DNA from: Nilaparvata lugens
Lineage: Eukaryota > Arthropoda > Insecta > Hemiptera > Delphacidae
Assembly: GCF_014356525.2 (NCBI RefSeq)
Contig: NC_052518.1
Coordinates: 26,919,319 to 26,983,318, forward strand
Reading direction: 5' to 3'
Length of the DNA: 64,000 bases
Below, piece after piece: positions 1-9,793 of the stretch. The first letter of the stretch is position 1; each line of letters starts with the position of its first letter. The notes under the pieces were generated by a model. It worked only from the letters and a program-made list of their open reading frames with translations. It made no database searches and was not told the origin of the DNA. Position numbers and translations under genes: made by a program.

Positions 1-1060
1 AGCAGCGCCACAAGATCTCTGTCTCCGTTCAAATTAACTCCTTTACATCCACGATTTTCAAAAAAGGATACAATGTCGCCTATGAACAATGAAAAGAGTA
101 GAGGACTCATTGAATCACCCTGCAAGACGCCTTTGGTGACATTGATTCTCGATTCCGATCCAGTGTTCAATTGTACAACTGCAATATCATATAGAGACTT
201 GATAGTCTTGATCATTTTTGTGGATATGCCAAGACTACAGAGCCTAGGCCATAATATCGAATAATCCAAACTATCAAAAGCTCGTTTGTAATCCACGAAC
301 ATGGTGAAAACTGTCCTTTTTTGGAGCCGAGTAGCTATGTTTAAAGCTGAACTGAGCACAAATATGTTGTCCATGCATCCTCTGGCTTTCCTGAAACCAC
401 TCTGCTCCTCTGGGAGTTTGCCCTCTAATTCTGCACATTGCATTATCCTCTCAGCTAAAATACTTGAGTACAGCTTTGTTATGGCATTGATTAACGCGAT
501 TCCTCGGAAGTTTTCCGGTAAGCTAGGGTCTCCCTTCTTGAATAGATGGAACATAAGTATTTGTCCCCAGCTCTCAGGTGCTATTCCTGAGTTGAATACA
601 TTATTGAACAAGTTCAACAAGTAGTGTTCCCATGAGGCCGGCAAGATCTTGAACAATTCATAGCCCAATCCATCAATTCCAGGCGATTTTCTCATCTTGC
701 TCTTCTGGATAACTGTTTGTAGCTCTATTAAGCTTATCTCTCCATCCATGTATTCATCCGAGTATACACAGGTTAAAACCAATTCTGTTCGAGGTCCTGC
801 ATAGAAATTTCTATAGTACTGGATCCAAGCCTCAAGGCTTACTGAACAATTTGAATTCTTCTTCGGCTTTCTCTGAGTGTTTCTCTTAACAGCGTTCCAA
901 AATGATTTACTATCCTTTGCCTGATATATTTCATTCAACAAGTTTTCATGGAATAATCTTTTTGCTCTTCTTGTTATCTCCCGGTATGGTTTGGGTGCGT
1001 TAGCGAGGTTGCCAGTGGGGATAGAGGTCCTACTGTTCTAGTGTCTTGTAGCTCATAGTA
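1..1060 (-). mobile_element. LINE reverse transcriptase, partial (runs off left edge)
   Basis: The minus strand is open from about 1008 down to base 1 and reads as the amino-terminal half of a non-LTR reverse transcriptase. Visible blocks in order: 'KSFWNAVKR' before the RT; 'SPGIDGLGYELFK'; 'FKKGDPSLPENFRGIALIN' (the KGD..NFRGI block); 'EEQSGFRKARGCMDNIF'; catalytic motif A 'FVDYKRAFDSLD'; and 'GVLQGDSMSPLLFSLF'. The YADD/FADD box would lie beyond base 1. From about 1008 to 1060 similarity seems to continue in another frame, so there is probably a frameshift, and the element is 5'-truncated near 1060. It sits upstream of the Contactin exons in opposite orientation. Its clade cannot be fixed from this part. 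Confidence 0.9.
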
Positions 1061-1164
1061 AAAGTTGGTGGAATTGGATAAATCTTTCGGATATTGTTGT
1101 ATGATTATTTTGGAGCTTCTAGATGGCTGAATTGATCCGATATCCTCGACATTATTAGAATTAC

Positions 1165-2420
1165 AGACGATTTCTTGAAAATCGATATATTTTTGCCGCC
1201 ATCTTGCTTTTTCATGATGACAAACATTTTTGAGATTGCCATCATGGATATTCTCTTTTTACACATCATTACAAAGAGATTGATACCATTCCCAAGTCTG
1301 TACCTTCAAGGAGTCATGAGTTACACCGTTTTCCAATTGTTGGGATTGGCATTTGGTGGAAAAAGCGTGTTTTCCGCTGCAAACAGTACTTTTTACTCTT
1401 TTTCCGATGACGCTCCAGCCGTAAAATATGGACCTACTGCCTCCAACCAGATATCATTTTGAAGCTTTGGAGATATTCTACAACACTGTGCCAATAATAA
1501 TAATAGTGTTTGTCTACTGCGAATACATATACAGGGTGGAAAGTGAAATATTGTCCCCGAAAAATGTGTTTCAAGTTTTTGAAGTTGAATAAATAATGGA
1601 AAGTGTTGTCGAAATGAGATGATTCTCTCAAACATCATTGTTTCGTTGATTCTAAACACATTGGTGGTAAAACCAATCCGATACATCTCACAATAACTGA
1701 ATAACAAGCGATATAAAAATTTCTGTCAATAATGACCGCCATCTTGTATTTTTCAATGATGTCGAATATTTTCATTGTTTCCATCATCAATATTCTTATT
1801 CGCCTTGTTGTAACGAAGAGATTGAGACGATTTGCAAGTCTCTATCTTGAAGTAGTCATGAAAAAATCGATTTTATAGTTCTACCTTGTTACCTCATGCA
1901 TATGGAAAAACGCACCAGAAATCATGCAGGGTTCTCTTTGGAGGGCGCTGGAGAACTCATTTATAGACGTACAGCGCATGAAGATATATCGTTCCAAAGT
2001 TGAAAAACGCTCTAAATTTCATAGATTCAAAATTTCTCTGTATCCTTCGCACAAAAAAAGTTATTATGGAATGAAATTTGAACAAATTCAGAAAAAAAGT
2101 TTTTTGGGCTTTTGAAGGTTATAAATAAAAGAAATATGCGTTTTAGAGAAAAATTTTATGAAACAAAAATTGTAGAGGAAGATTCTTAAAATATTTTCGT
2201 CCAAAAAAACGGTTCAATATCTTGAACGGTTATTGAAATACAAGCGATATAGCAAAACCCTGAAAATTTTGGCGGCCATTTTGTCTCCGAGGTGTTTGCC
2301 TGTGATTTCGACTTATCATCATCACGATCCTTATTATGCTAGACCTAACGAAGAAATTGAGACATCTTCCACGGCTGTTACCCAAAAATGACCACGGAGT
2401 GCCTTATTCATGACATTTGC
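1165..2420. repeat. Three diverged copies of a dispersed repeat, about 540 bp apart
   Basis: The block 'gccatcttg' followed by a 'catgatg/caatgatg' stretch, a 'catcat..atattct' stretch and 'acgaagagattgaga' recurs near 1195, 1736 and 2274. The second and third copies are each preceded by 'acaagcgatata' and the first by 'aatcgatata'. Spacings are about 541 and 538 bp. The copies are clearly diverged. A related flank, 'tatcttgaactgctat..aatacaagcaatatag', occurs again near 60640, so the family is dispersed. I see no coding potential. The 1175-1462 reading frame inside it resembles nothing I know. Confidence 0.6.
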
Positions 2421-2692
2421 GCCCGGACTATTACACTTCACATTTTTAATGAACAAGATCTAGTCATTTTTCATATACAATCAATCAATTGGCATGATTT
2501 TCTATGAAACATTTTGCATAATTTAACTTGTAACATTATATTTTCGGTTGCAGAATGTGAAGAATGGTATCATGATCCATTTTTTGCTAGTTATTTAAAT
2601 GATTCATTTTATCCATTAATTTTGCTGATTCATCCAATGTTATGAATACATATCAATTTGTGAGATTGTAATTGTTCTACTTTGTATTCCAG

Positions 2693-2876
2693 ATACGAGT
2701 TTGGGAAGTCGATCAAGATATGAGCAGAGCCAACGATACTTATGTCCCAGTCGGATCTAAATTGGAAGCTTATGTTTCGAATCTTTCCGTTGGAAAAGCA
2801 TATCTGATGAGAGTTTTGGCTTATTCGAACGGAGGAGATGGAAGGATGTCTTCCCCTCCGCTCAGATTCCAAATGG
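2693..2876 (+). CDS. Cont: Contactin, exon coding part of the last fibronectin type III domain
   Basis: This exon encodes 61 codons plus one base. It starts after the acceptor 'ttgtattccag' and ends at donor 'ATGG|gtaaat'. The peptide begins IRVWEVDQDMSRANDTYVPV and continues through 'VGKAYLMRVLAYSNGGDGRMSSPP' to 'LRFQMG', which is characteristic of the membrane-proximal FN3 domain of insect Contactin. Contactin is an Ig/FN3 cell-adhesion protein; in flies it forms septate-junction complexes with Neurexin IV and Neuroglian. The phase 1 end matches the phase of the exon at 5280. I could not find the preceding exons between 1 and 2692; they are probably left of the window. The assignment rests on recognised family sequence, not on a search. 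Confidence 0.88.
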
Positions 2877-3013
2877 GTAAATTTGATTAATTCTTATTTT
2901 GGTTGAATAATCATGAACAATAGTCAAAGTTTTAAGCAAATAATGTAGAATATATCCATTAGAAATGACGTAACATATATCAATTTTTGAATTGTAAAAT
3001 TTAATATTATTTA

Positions 3014-3210
3014 GGCTCATATTGCATTAGGCCACCAGTAAGACACCAAGTGTCCGAGTGAGTCGCGGGGCATCAGTTGTTATTGCGCTCATTACACTGG
3101 TGTCGCCAGCCGAAACACCAGATTCTGGTGACTGGCCTGTATCTAACTCGATGGTTGCTCTCTGGTGTCCCACTGTTGACCCATCCTGTTCACCTAATGT
3201 AATACGCGCC
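3014..3210. mobile_element. PIF/Harbinger-like MITE in the last Contactin intron
   Basis: The ends are an 18 bp imperfect terminal inverted repeat: left 'ggctcatattgcattagg', right (reverse complement) 'ggcgcgtattacattagg'. TTA flanks both sides (3011-3013 and 3211-3213), the 3 bp target duplication typical of PIF/Harbinger elements. The 197 bp body is richer in GC than its surroundings and holds smaller CACCAG/CTGGTG inverted pairs. It is non-coding. Confidence 0.7.
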
Positions 3211-4095
3211 TTAATGGGGAGAATAGTTTAGTGGACGAAGCACAGTCAAGTTCAAGAGTGAAAACTTGTTGAATCGATAGCAATTTTAAAGTAGGTAAGT
3301 AGTATCAATTTAGGTTGTAGCAGCAATACTCAACCAGCAAAAACAGTTTGCATTATCACACGAATGCAGACTATCAAAAAGTACCTGACAGTATGCAAAT
3401 TAATTTGTTTTTTATCTACAATCAAACACCTACATGAAAACAATAGGCTTTGACGACCCAAAACGGAATTCCAATTTCACGGATTTCCAATTCAGAAATA
3501 TCAAGTCCATACAAGCAAAAAATAAATCTGTTTCATTCAGAATACAAGTATCTACAGAGATTAGAAATATATGAATATGTTGTATTAGAAAATATATAAT
3601 TTAGTACAGATTGCTAGGTTTATCGTGAACTGTGACTTGAGGTTAAGTACGTCGTATAGCTGGCGCGAGAGCGAGAATAGCGTTTGCCGAGAAGTGGACA
3701 GATATTGTAGAGGGAAGCTATATTTATATGTATAGTATAGTAATACTGTCAATACCAATACTATCATACGAGTACCAATTAGGCTGTTATAGACTTGCAC
3801 TGCACATACGTGAAGAATGACACAATATTGTTCGAATTGTAACGTACCATTGTCTAATGCTCTATTATGTAGGAGGATTAATATCATACCTATTAAGAAA
3901 GTATGCTAAACAGTTATTACAGATTCATGCTCCAAAAAACAACTTTTTTGTGCTCCAATGCTCCATGCTCCAAAATCTCAAGTTTTTTTGTGCTGCAGTC
4001 TCTATTTTGAGTGGAGATCAATCAATCAATTTATTCAGCCTGAAGATACAATCGTACATAAGGCTACGTCACAAAGTATTTTATAAGATTTCAAT

Positions 4096-4783
4096 CTCTC
4101 TCTCTCTCTCCAATGGCGCTACAGCCCAAATCGGGCTCTGGCCTCAACCAAAATACGCCTCCATCCATCTCTATCTAACGCCGCTCTCTTCCATCCCCTC
4201 AATTGTAACATTTCATTAGCATCCTTTTGCACTCTATCCTCCCATCGCTCCCTTGGTCTCCCCACAGGTCGTCTTCCTCCAGGCTGACCAACTAACACTT
4301 TGCTTGGCACTCGTGTTTCAGGCATTCTTTGCACATGCCCTGCCCATCGGAGACGCATCAATTTTATGTGGGCCGATAATTTGGGCTCTGCATAAAGCTC
4401 TTTCAATTCAGCATTCGTACGTATGCGCCATTGTCCATCCTCGCAAACCGGTCCATAGATTCTTCTCAGAATTTTTCTCTCAAACACATCCAAGATACCC
4501 GCTGTTCTGGCTGTGATGGTCCAAGCTTCACTACCGTAGCAAACCACCGTTCTTATTATACTCTTATAGAGCTTTATTTTACATATACGGTGTACATTTT
4601 TATTCTTGAGTATGCTCAGTAATGAGAAAAATGTGCGATTTGCGGCAAGGATACGTTTTTGAATTTCTTTTTGCTCCTCATTACAATTGGTCACACAAGT
4701 TCCTAAGTACGTGAAATTGTCAACTACTTGGTAATTCTTCCCACCACACTCCAGAAATGGCCCAAGCCGATTCCTGTTATGTC
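4096..4783 (-). mobile_element. 5'-truncated RTE-like LINE with 12 bp target duplication
   Basis: The 688 bp insertion is flanked by perfect direct repeats 'taagatttcaat' at 4084-4095 and 4784-4795. In element orientation it is 5'-truncated at 4783 and ends at 4096 in a (GA)n tail (CT run on the plus strand). It carries only the end of the reverse transcriptase ORF. Insertion in the Contactin intron, antisense to that gene, is by ordinary target-primed reverse transcription. The perfect duplication and open frame suggest it is fairly young. Confidence 0.85.
4119..4783 (-). pseudogene. C-terminal part of an RTE-like reverse transcriptase
   Basis: The minus strand is open for about 220 codons to the stop at 4119. 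It begins in the post-YADD part ('NFTYLGTCVTNCNEEQKEIQKRI', where the first half is the 'YLG' block), continues with 'KLYKSIIRTVVCYGSEAWT', 'FERKILRRIYGPV' and 'RLRWAGHVQRMPETRVPSKVL', and ends '..RDGWRRILVEARARFGL'. The 'WAGHVxRM' block and the basic 'GRRPVGRPRERWEDRV' segment are hallmarks of the thumb/C-terminal region of RTE/BovB-like and related insect elements. Endonuclease and catalytic RT motifs are missing because of the 5' truncation, so it is non-functional. Confidence 0.85.
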
Positions 4784-5279
4784 TAAGATTTCAATACATA
4801 ATTAAATCATATTACGTCACAATACATAATAACATCAATAATCACAAATTATTAAAATCAATATAGACAATAATAGTTCACTTCTAATTAGGCTACATTA
4901 TATAATTAACTATTTCATACAATAGTTTATATTAATAATTTATTCTACCTATTCCTGTCCTGAAAATTCTTCTAGAGAGTAGAACGGATTTGTAACTAGC
5001 CATTTGATGAAATGAGATGAAACGGACAGCAACAATGACTTGCAAAAACATGAGTGAACAAACTGAAATATTATATTAAAAAAAAAACATTGAGTAACTT
5101 GTTAAACTTGAGAGTTTTCTCCTTCCAAAAGTTGTTTGCACAGTCAGCTCTCTCTTTTCAAGTTAGATTGAAAACAATGTAATACATTAGAAAATAGTGA
5201 CATTCATTTCTCATTCATTGTTTCGTTATAATAAAATCATTTCATTCTAACATTTCCAATGTAATTTTATTTTCCACAG

Positions 5280-5368
5280 GATCGTTCAACAAAAACTCAG
5301 CTGAATCGACCATCTCAGAAATTTTCACCATTTTAGTATCATCATTCATGCTTATTTATATGTCCTAG
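5280..5368 (+). CDS. Cont: Contactin, terminal exon with GPI-anchor-like tail
   Basis: The acceptor 'attttccacag' precedes this exon and the reading frame joins in phase 1 (G|GA). It codes for about 29 residues and the TAG stop at 5366-5368. The peptide runs GSFNKNSAESTIS, then a short hydrophobic stretch, 'IFTILVSSFMLIYMS'. Small polar residues followed by a hydrophobic end form the usual GPI attachment signal, which fits Contactin, a GPI-anchored protein. I located the exon by phase, splice site and tail chemistry, because this tail is poorly conserved between species. A poly(A) signal AATAAA lies 55 bases downstream (5423-5428), which supports it as the last exon. Confidence 0.7.
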
Positions 5369-5422
5369 AAATCAAATACTAAGACGATCAAAGATAACTT
5401 TGTAAAGTTTGACTGTACTGTA

Positions 5423-5428
5423 AATAAA
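5423..5428 (+). promoter_or_regulatory. Candidate poly(A) signal of Contactin
   Basis: AATAAA lies 55 bases after the TAG stop of the terminal Contactin exon. It is the first such hexamer downstream of the stop on this strand. In AT-rich DNA the hexamer alone is weak evidence, but position and strand fit. Confidence 0.5.
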
Positions 5429-5663
5429 ATTGTTGTCAATTCAATATAGATTTAACATAATATGACCTTAATGAAACTTGCCTTTACTGATCATAAGGCC
5501 TTATATTGTGTGAATCGCTAATAGCCATGATAATACAACAATAATAATGTTGTAGTAAAATTACATCTATTAGTTTTTATCACGCATACTGAATACTCTT
5601 TCGATATCAACTTATTAGGATTTTTTAAATAAACTTTTAGAGTACACTTCAATAATAATAATA

Positions 5664-6577
5664 CAGTGGCGGCGGCTCGTGGTGCAAACTTGAGGGGGCT
5701 CAGGGAGTATTTTGGCAAAACCCCCCTTAATCCAAGAATATAATTTTGTAACTTGTTCGACTAAAATGCAGTTTACAAATGAGCTACCCTTTAAATAGTA
5801 TTAATTTTGGACTATTTTATTTTGAGTTTTGAATAAAATAATAACTTTATTCTTAAACAAGCAGGTGCCCTCTGCTCCGCAAGGGTCTAAATCAAAAACT
5901 TGACCTGCTATAATTTTAAAGAATTCAAAATAGGCCAATAACCATCCTCAGTAAATTAAGAATCAATATGCAAAATTTCAAGTTAATCAGTTGAGTAGTT
6001 CAGACGTGATGATGCGTCATTTGTGAATTTCCTATCCTGTAGAGGTACAAGCCAGTTCTTTCTTTATATTACTAGGAGGTAACCCGTGCTTCGCACCAGG
6101 AAACATTTGGTGCTATTAAAATTTGGTAAAATAATAAATCTCCTTGTGTCCAGGAAACATAAACAATAGAATAATAAATTATTTATTTTTAATTACGGGG
6201 TTAATTTTTATGAGAGTTGGAAATTTCCAGCAAAAAATATAGTTTTATAGGTCTCGATCCCGCAACCTTTGATTCATGAACTAAGCTATGGAGTCACATG
6301 GAGTATGCCCTGTTTGTTTGGGCTTTATAGTTGCGTAATCTTTGAATCACAGATTGAAAGAATTTTTTTTAATTATTAATTATTTGTTTTAATAAAACAA
6401 ATTAATCAATTATTGATTAATAACAATGGAAATAGGCATTTGACCATCAGAATCTATATGTAAAATAATTTTTACAGAATTGTAAAGAATTACTAATTTA
6501 ATTCTATCCTTTCAAATACTGAAAATAATTTTAAATATGGATTTAGTAATGGAGTCCAAATGGACGAGCCGCCACTG
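5664..6577. mobile_element. hAT-like non-autonomous element with perfect 8 bp target duplication
   Basis: The ends are CAGTGGCGGcggCTCGT on the left and ACGAGCCGCCACTG on the right, an inverted repeat that begins with the CAGTG of many hAT elements. The 8 bp 'taataata' lies directly outside both ends (5656-5663 and 6578-6585), matching the hAT target duplication length. The 914 bp body has no transposase. It includes a block near 6072 ('taacccgtgcttcgcacc') that looks like part of an older repeat. Confidence 0.82.
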
Positions 6578-7660
6578 TAATAATATCAAACAACAAAATA
6601 AATTACAACAGGTTTTAACTTTCTACGATTATTTTATTAATCAAAAAATTATACACAATCGTTTATTATAGTATGCATACTGATTTTAGTTAATGCTCGA
6701 AAATAACATATCCAATCATTATACAGAAATTAGATCTCAGATACTTTCATAATAATCATTCAACTTTGATAGCTAGTTTATTATGTCTATATTAGTTGAA
6801 GTTCGTCTATAAAAAATTATTTATGTATTCCATATACATAATATTCAATGTATTGAATGATTCAGCTACATAGTTCAAATATTTCTTTCACTATTTTGAA
6901 ACTATTGATGAAACGTTAGTTGTTTCAAAAGTATCCATATATTATTAAAACAATCTATGTATTATTTAAAATCACCGTATTTTTATCATGTTTTGTGCAC
7001 GTTTTCTATATTTTATGTACGTTTTAATTTACTATAAGTTATGTTGCCTCATTCATTACAAACAGTGCAATGAAAAAATCCTATTGAAATCACAATAATT
7101 CTTCGTGCTCTCTATAAAGGATGTTATACTTGTTCACATACGGTATCACTGACATTTTTGAATATGGTTGATATTCATAAATCCTGATAATAGAAATAAC
7201 TCTTATAAAGAATGAATTTCAGTTTTCTTACATTTAAACATCAGGTTTTAAGCTTGTTGTTCTATACGTTTGTCAATTTTAATGCTGGCTAGAAGTGACA
7301 ATGTAGTATTTCCCTTGCGCTTAAAATCAAATAAGATTTCTTTTTTTTTTCAAAGTTATTTATTTATTTCTACTTGGATACATAGATCTTATTTAAAAAA
7401 GACTATCCATTTCTGCACAGTAGCCTAAATAATTTTATTCTAGTATACACTAATTGCTGAATTGCTAACAAAAAGTGCTCTTCATAGAATTATTGATTTT
7501 CAACTGTTGAAATTTCTTGTAATGCGAAGTGCCTTCAAATATAAATTATTATCAAAGTAAAGAGGAAATTTAGAGAAATGTATATATTTATCTGTTACAT
7601 CATATACAATACTACTATAGAGTTTTGTCCATATTCGAAGCGCTTGAGAACGAAGGATCG
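6578..7660. other. AT-rich intergenic stretch, nothing recognised
   Basis: I see no splice-framed coding segment, no recognisable repeat ends and no long open frame on either strand here. Confidence 0.5.
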
Positions 7661-8062
7661 AGTTTTTGTTTTCGGTTTTATTGACCGTTGCAGATAGAGT
7701 GGCTGGTGGAGGGAGGTTTAGGTGGACAACAGCAAAAGTTTGGCTACCTGCTTGACAATGGCTGGTTGTTCCTTCGAAATTCTATTCCAATCCTTGGGCT
7801 GCTTTTTTGAATCGGAAAGTTATTCATCGAAGTAAGATAGTCAGACGCGTCTCAGACACCCTTTAAGAGAAGACCAATACCAATATTCAGTGGAGCAACC
7901 GATGAAGTTGAAACTTCCCGATTCAAGAAGCAGCCCAAGGAATCTCGAAAGGACATCTATCCATTGTCCAGTGGTTCGTAGCTAACACATTTCCTGGTCT
8001 CCACCTCCCCTCCATTCCACCACTTTCAGCTATCTGAAAACGATTAATAAGAAACGAAAACT
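7661..8062. repeat. Foldback (long inverted repeat) element
   Basis: The two halves are imperfect reverse complements about a centre near 7861. Pairs include 'agtttttgttttcgg' (7661) with 'gaaacgaaaact' (8051-8062), and 'ccttgggctgctt' (7791) with 'aagcagcccaagg' (about 7930-7942). The arms are about 170 bp with a short loop. No coding content. It could be a foldback-type MITE; I did not find a clear target duplication. Confidence 0.7.
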
Positions 8063-9793
8063 TCTATAATATAATAACTTATATGTTCAGTCTTTGCATT
8101 CAACCTCACGCACAAATAAATATGATTTTTGGTTAGTTCATGTTTCTATTGTATCTTTTTCACAATTAGCTAGGCTTGTAAGACTTGATTTCTGTGTTAG
8201 TATCCGTCCAATTCGTCATTTTAATTATTTCTATCTTTTAACTATTTTAACTATTAATTTGCGCAATGTTTTACTTGAAGGATGGCAAGACTTGACTTGT
8301 ATTCATACAAAATGTACTACATACTTATTTTTAGTTGTTAACATTCACGAATCTCTTGACAAATACTTGATTACGAGTATTATACTTTGTAACTGTGCCG
8401 TCCATTGGGTTTTTCTAGATATGTAGTGTTATTTTTGTACAATTGTTTATTGAGGCAAATTAAAGAATGTATTGTTCTGTATAATAATTCGCTTGCAGTA
8501 TCAATTAAATTCCTAACTATAACCCTCAACCCAATTGTAGAATGTTGTTTGATACATGAATTCAACTTGCTTCGCTTACCTCATTGTCTGTAAAAACTAG
8601 ACCCCCTTGGGGCGTGGGGCGTCAAATTTTCAGCTTCATTGTTTTTCGAAATGAGTAAACTTCTTGGTTCTCCATGGCTCTTGTAAATCGTCTATTTTGG
8701 GACAAACCTCCAAGAAATTTTTGAATATTGAATACGAAGACTTGATATTTATTGAAACTTGTAAATTGTCGATTTGGGAGGAACTTTGAAGAAACCTTGG
8801 AAAATTGGATTCAAAGTTGTAAAAAATTTGGTGTGATAACTCAGATAACTTTCCTTGTTCATTGAACAATGGACCTCACTCCACATTCAAGATTACATTA
8901 ATTAGTAAAGGAAAATATTCATAATCTATAGATATTTTTATCTATAGTAATGAATGAATGAATAAATATAATCTATTAGTGTTACTTGATAGAACCGCAT
9001 CAGGAGTTGGTAGCACTGGGCTGCCCTGTAATGTTGTTTTAGTTATTTGCTCCGTATTTTTCATCATTTTACAGTGGTTATTTGAAAGAAATAGAAGATT
9101 GGAAGAATTTGGATAGTTTATGAAAGTTCTAAGTACCTGTTTCAGTGAATTCCATGACTACATGACGGGTGAGTGATTAGTAACAGTGATTTAAATACGC
9201 GTACCACATACAATTTTTGAACGTTTTGACTCCATTTTTCTTAACCGGCATAGACCTACACACTACACGTGCTATTTCTTGTTCCTAATTCGACTTTGTG
9301 GTTCTACTAGGACTATCGTAACTGAGCAACTACCGGCTTCAGGAGTGATAACGGAAGTGAAAGTCCTACTCTGATAACGGCAACAATCTGAAAAGTTATC
9401 TATACTACCGCTGACTGTTTCAAAGCAGATAATCTTCAGCTGGTTTTTGTTTATATTGCTGGTTCTTATCTAGGCTACGTGTTACTATGACAACCTAGCG
9501 CGGCAGTTTTTGAACTTTTTTTCGTCAACAATGTTTCACTCTTTTACCTCAAATAAATGAGACTATGATAGTAAACGTAGAAAGTAGAGTGTATAAAGTA
9601 GACTCAAAGCTTTTAACCTTTTTCTCTTCCCAATCAGGAGCTTCCGTATTCTGCCTTGACAGCTCTCTTGGCATTTTTCTTCCTATCCTTTTCCTTTTCA
9701 CTTTTTAATTCCATATTTTTCGCATAATTTTTCATGAACAGTTCGCCATCACTCATTACCTTTTTGAATAATAACAACTGTGCATAATCGCTA
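8063..9793. other. Intergenic stretch; may include the LINE 5' UTR
   Basis: I find no gene or clear repeat. The last several hundred bases before 9794 are probably the 5' untranslated region of the following LINE, but I cannot place its 5' end because no target duplication is visible. Confidence 0.4.

Noticed and set aside
1175..1462. 95-codon frame with 'YSFSDDAPAVKYGP', faintly like a Contactin linker
   Set aside because: No matching splice phase to the 2693 exon, no FN3 signature, and it starts in the repeat family; chance is more likely.
2630..2872. 80-codon minus-strand frame
   Set aside because: Antisense shadow of the Contactin exon.
4253..4622. Plus-strand frames over the RTE-like remnant
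   Set aside because: Opposite strand of a clear reverse transcriptase tail.
6245..6300. 'ctcgatcccgcaacc' resembling a tRNA T-arm or tRNA-derived SINE
   Set aside because: No A box, no cloverleaf partner arms and it lies inside the hAT-like element.
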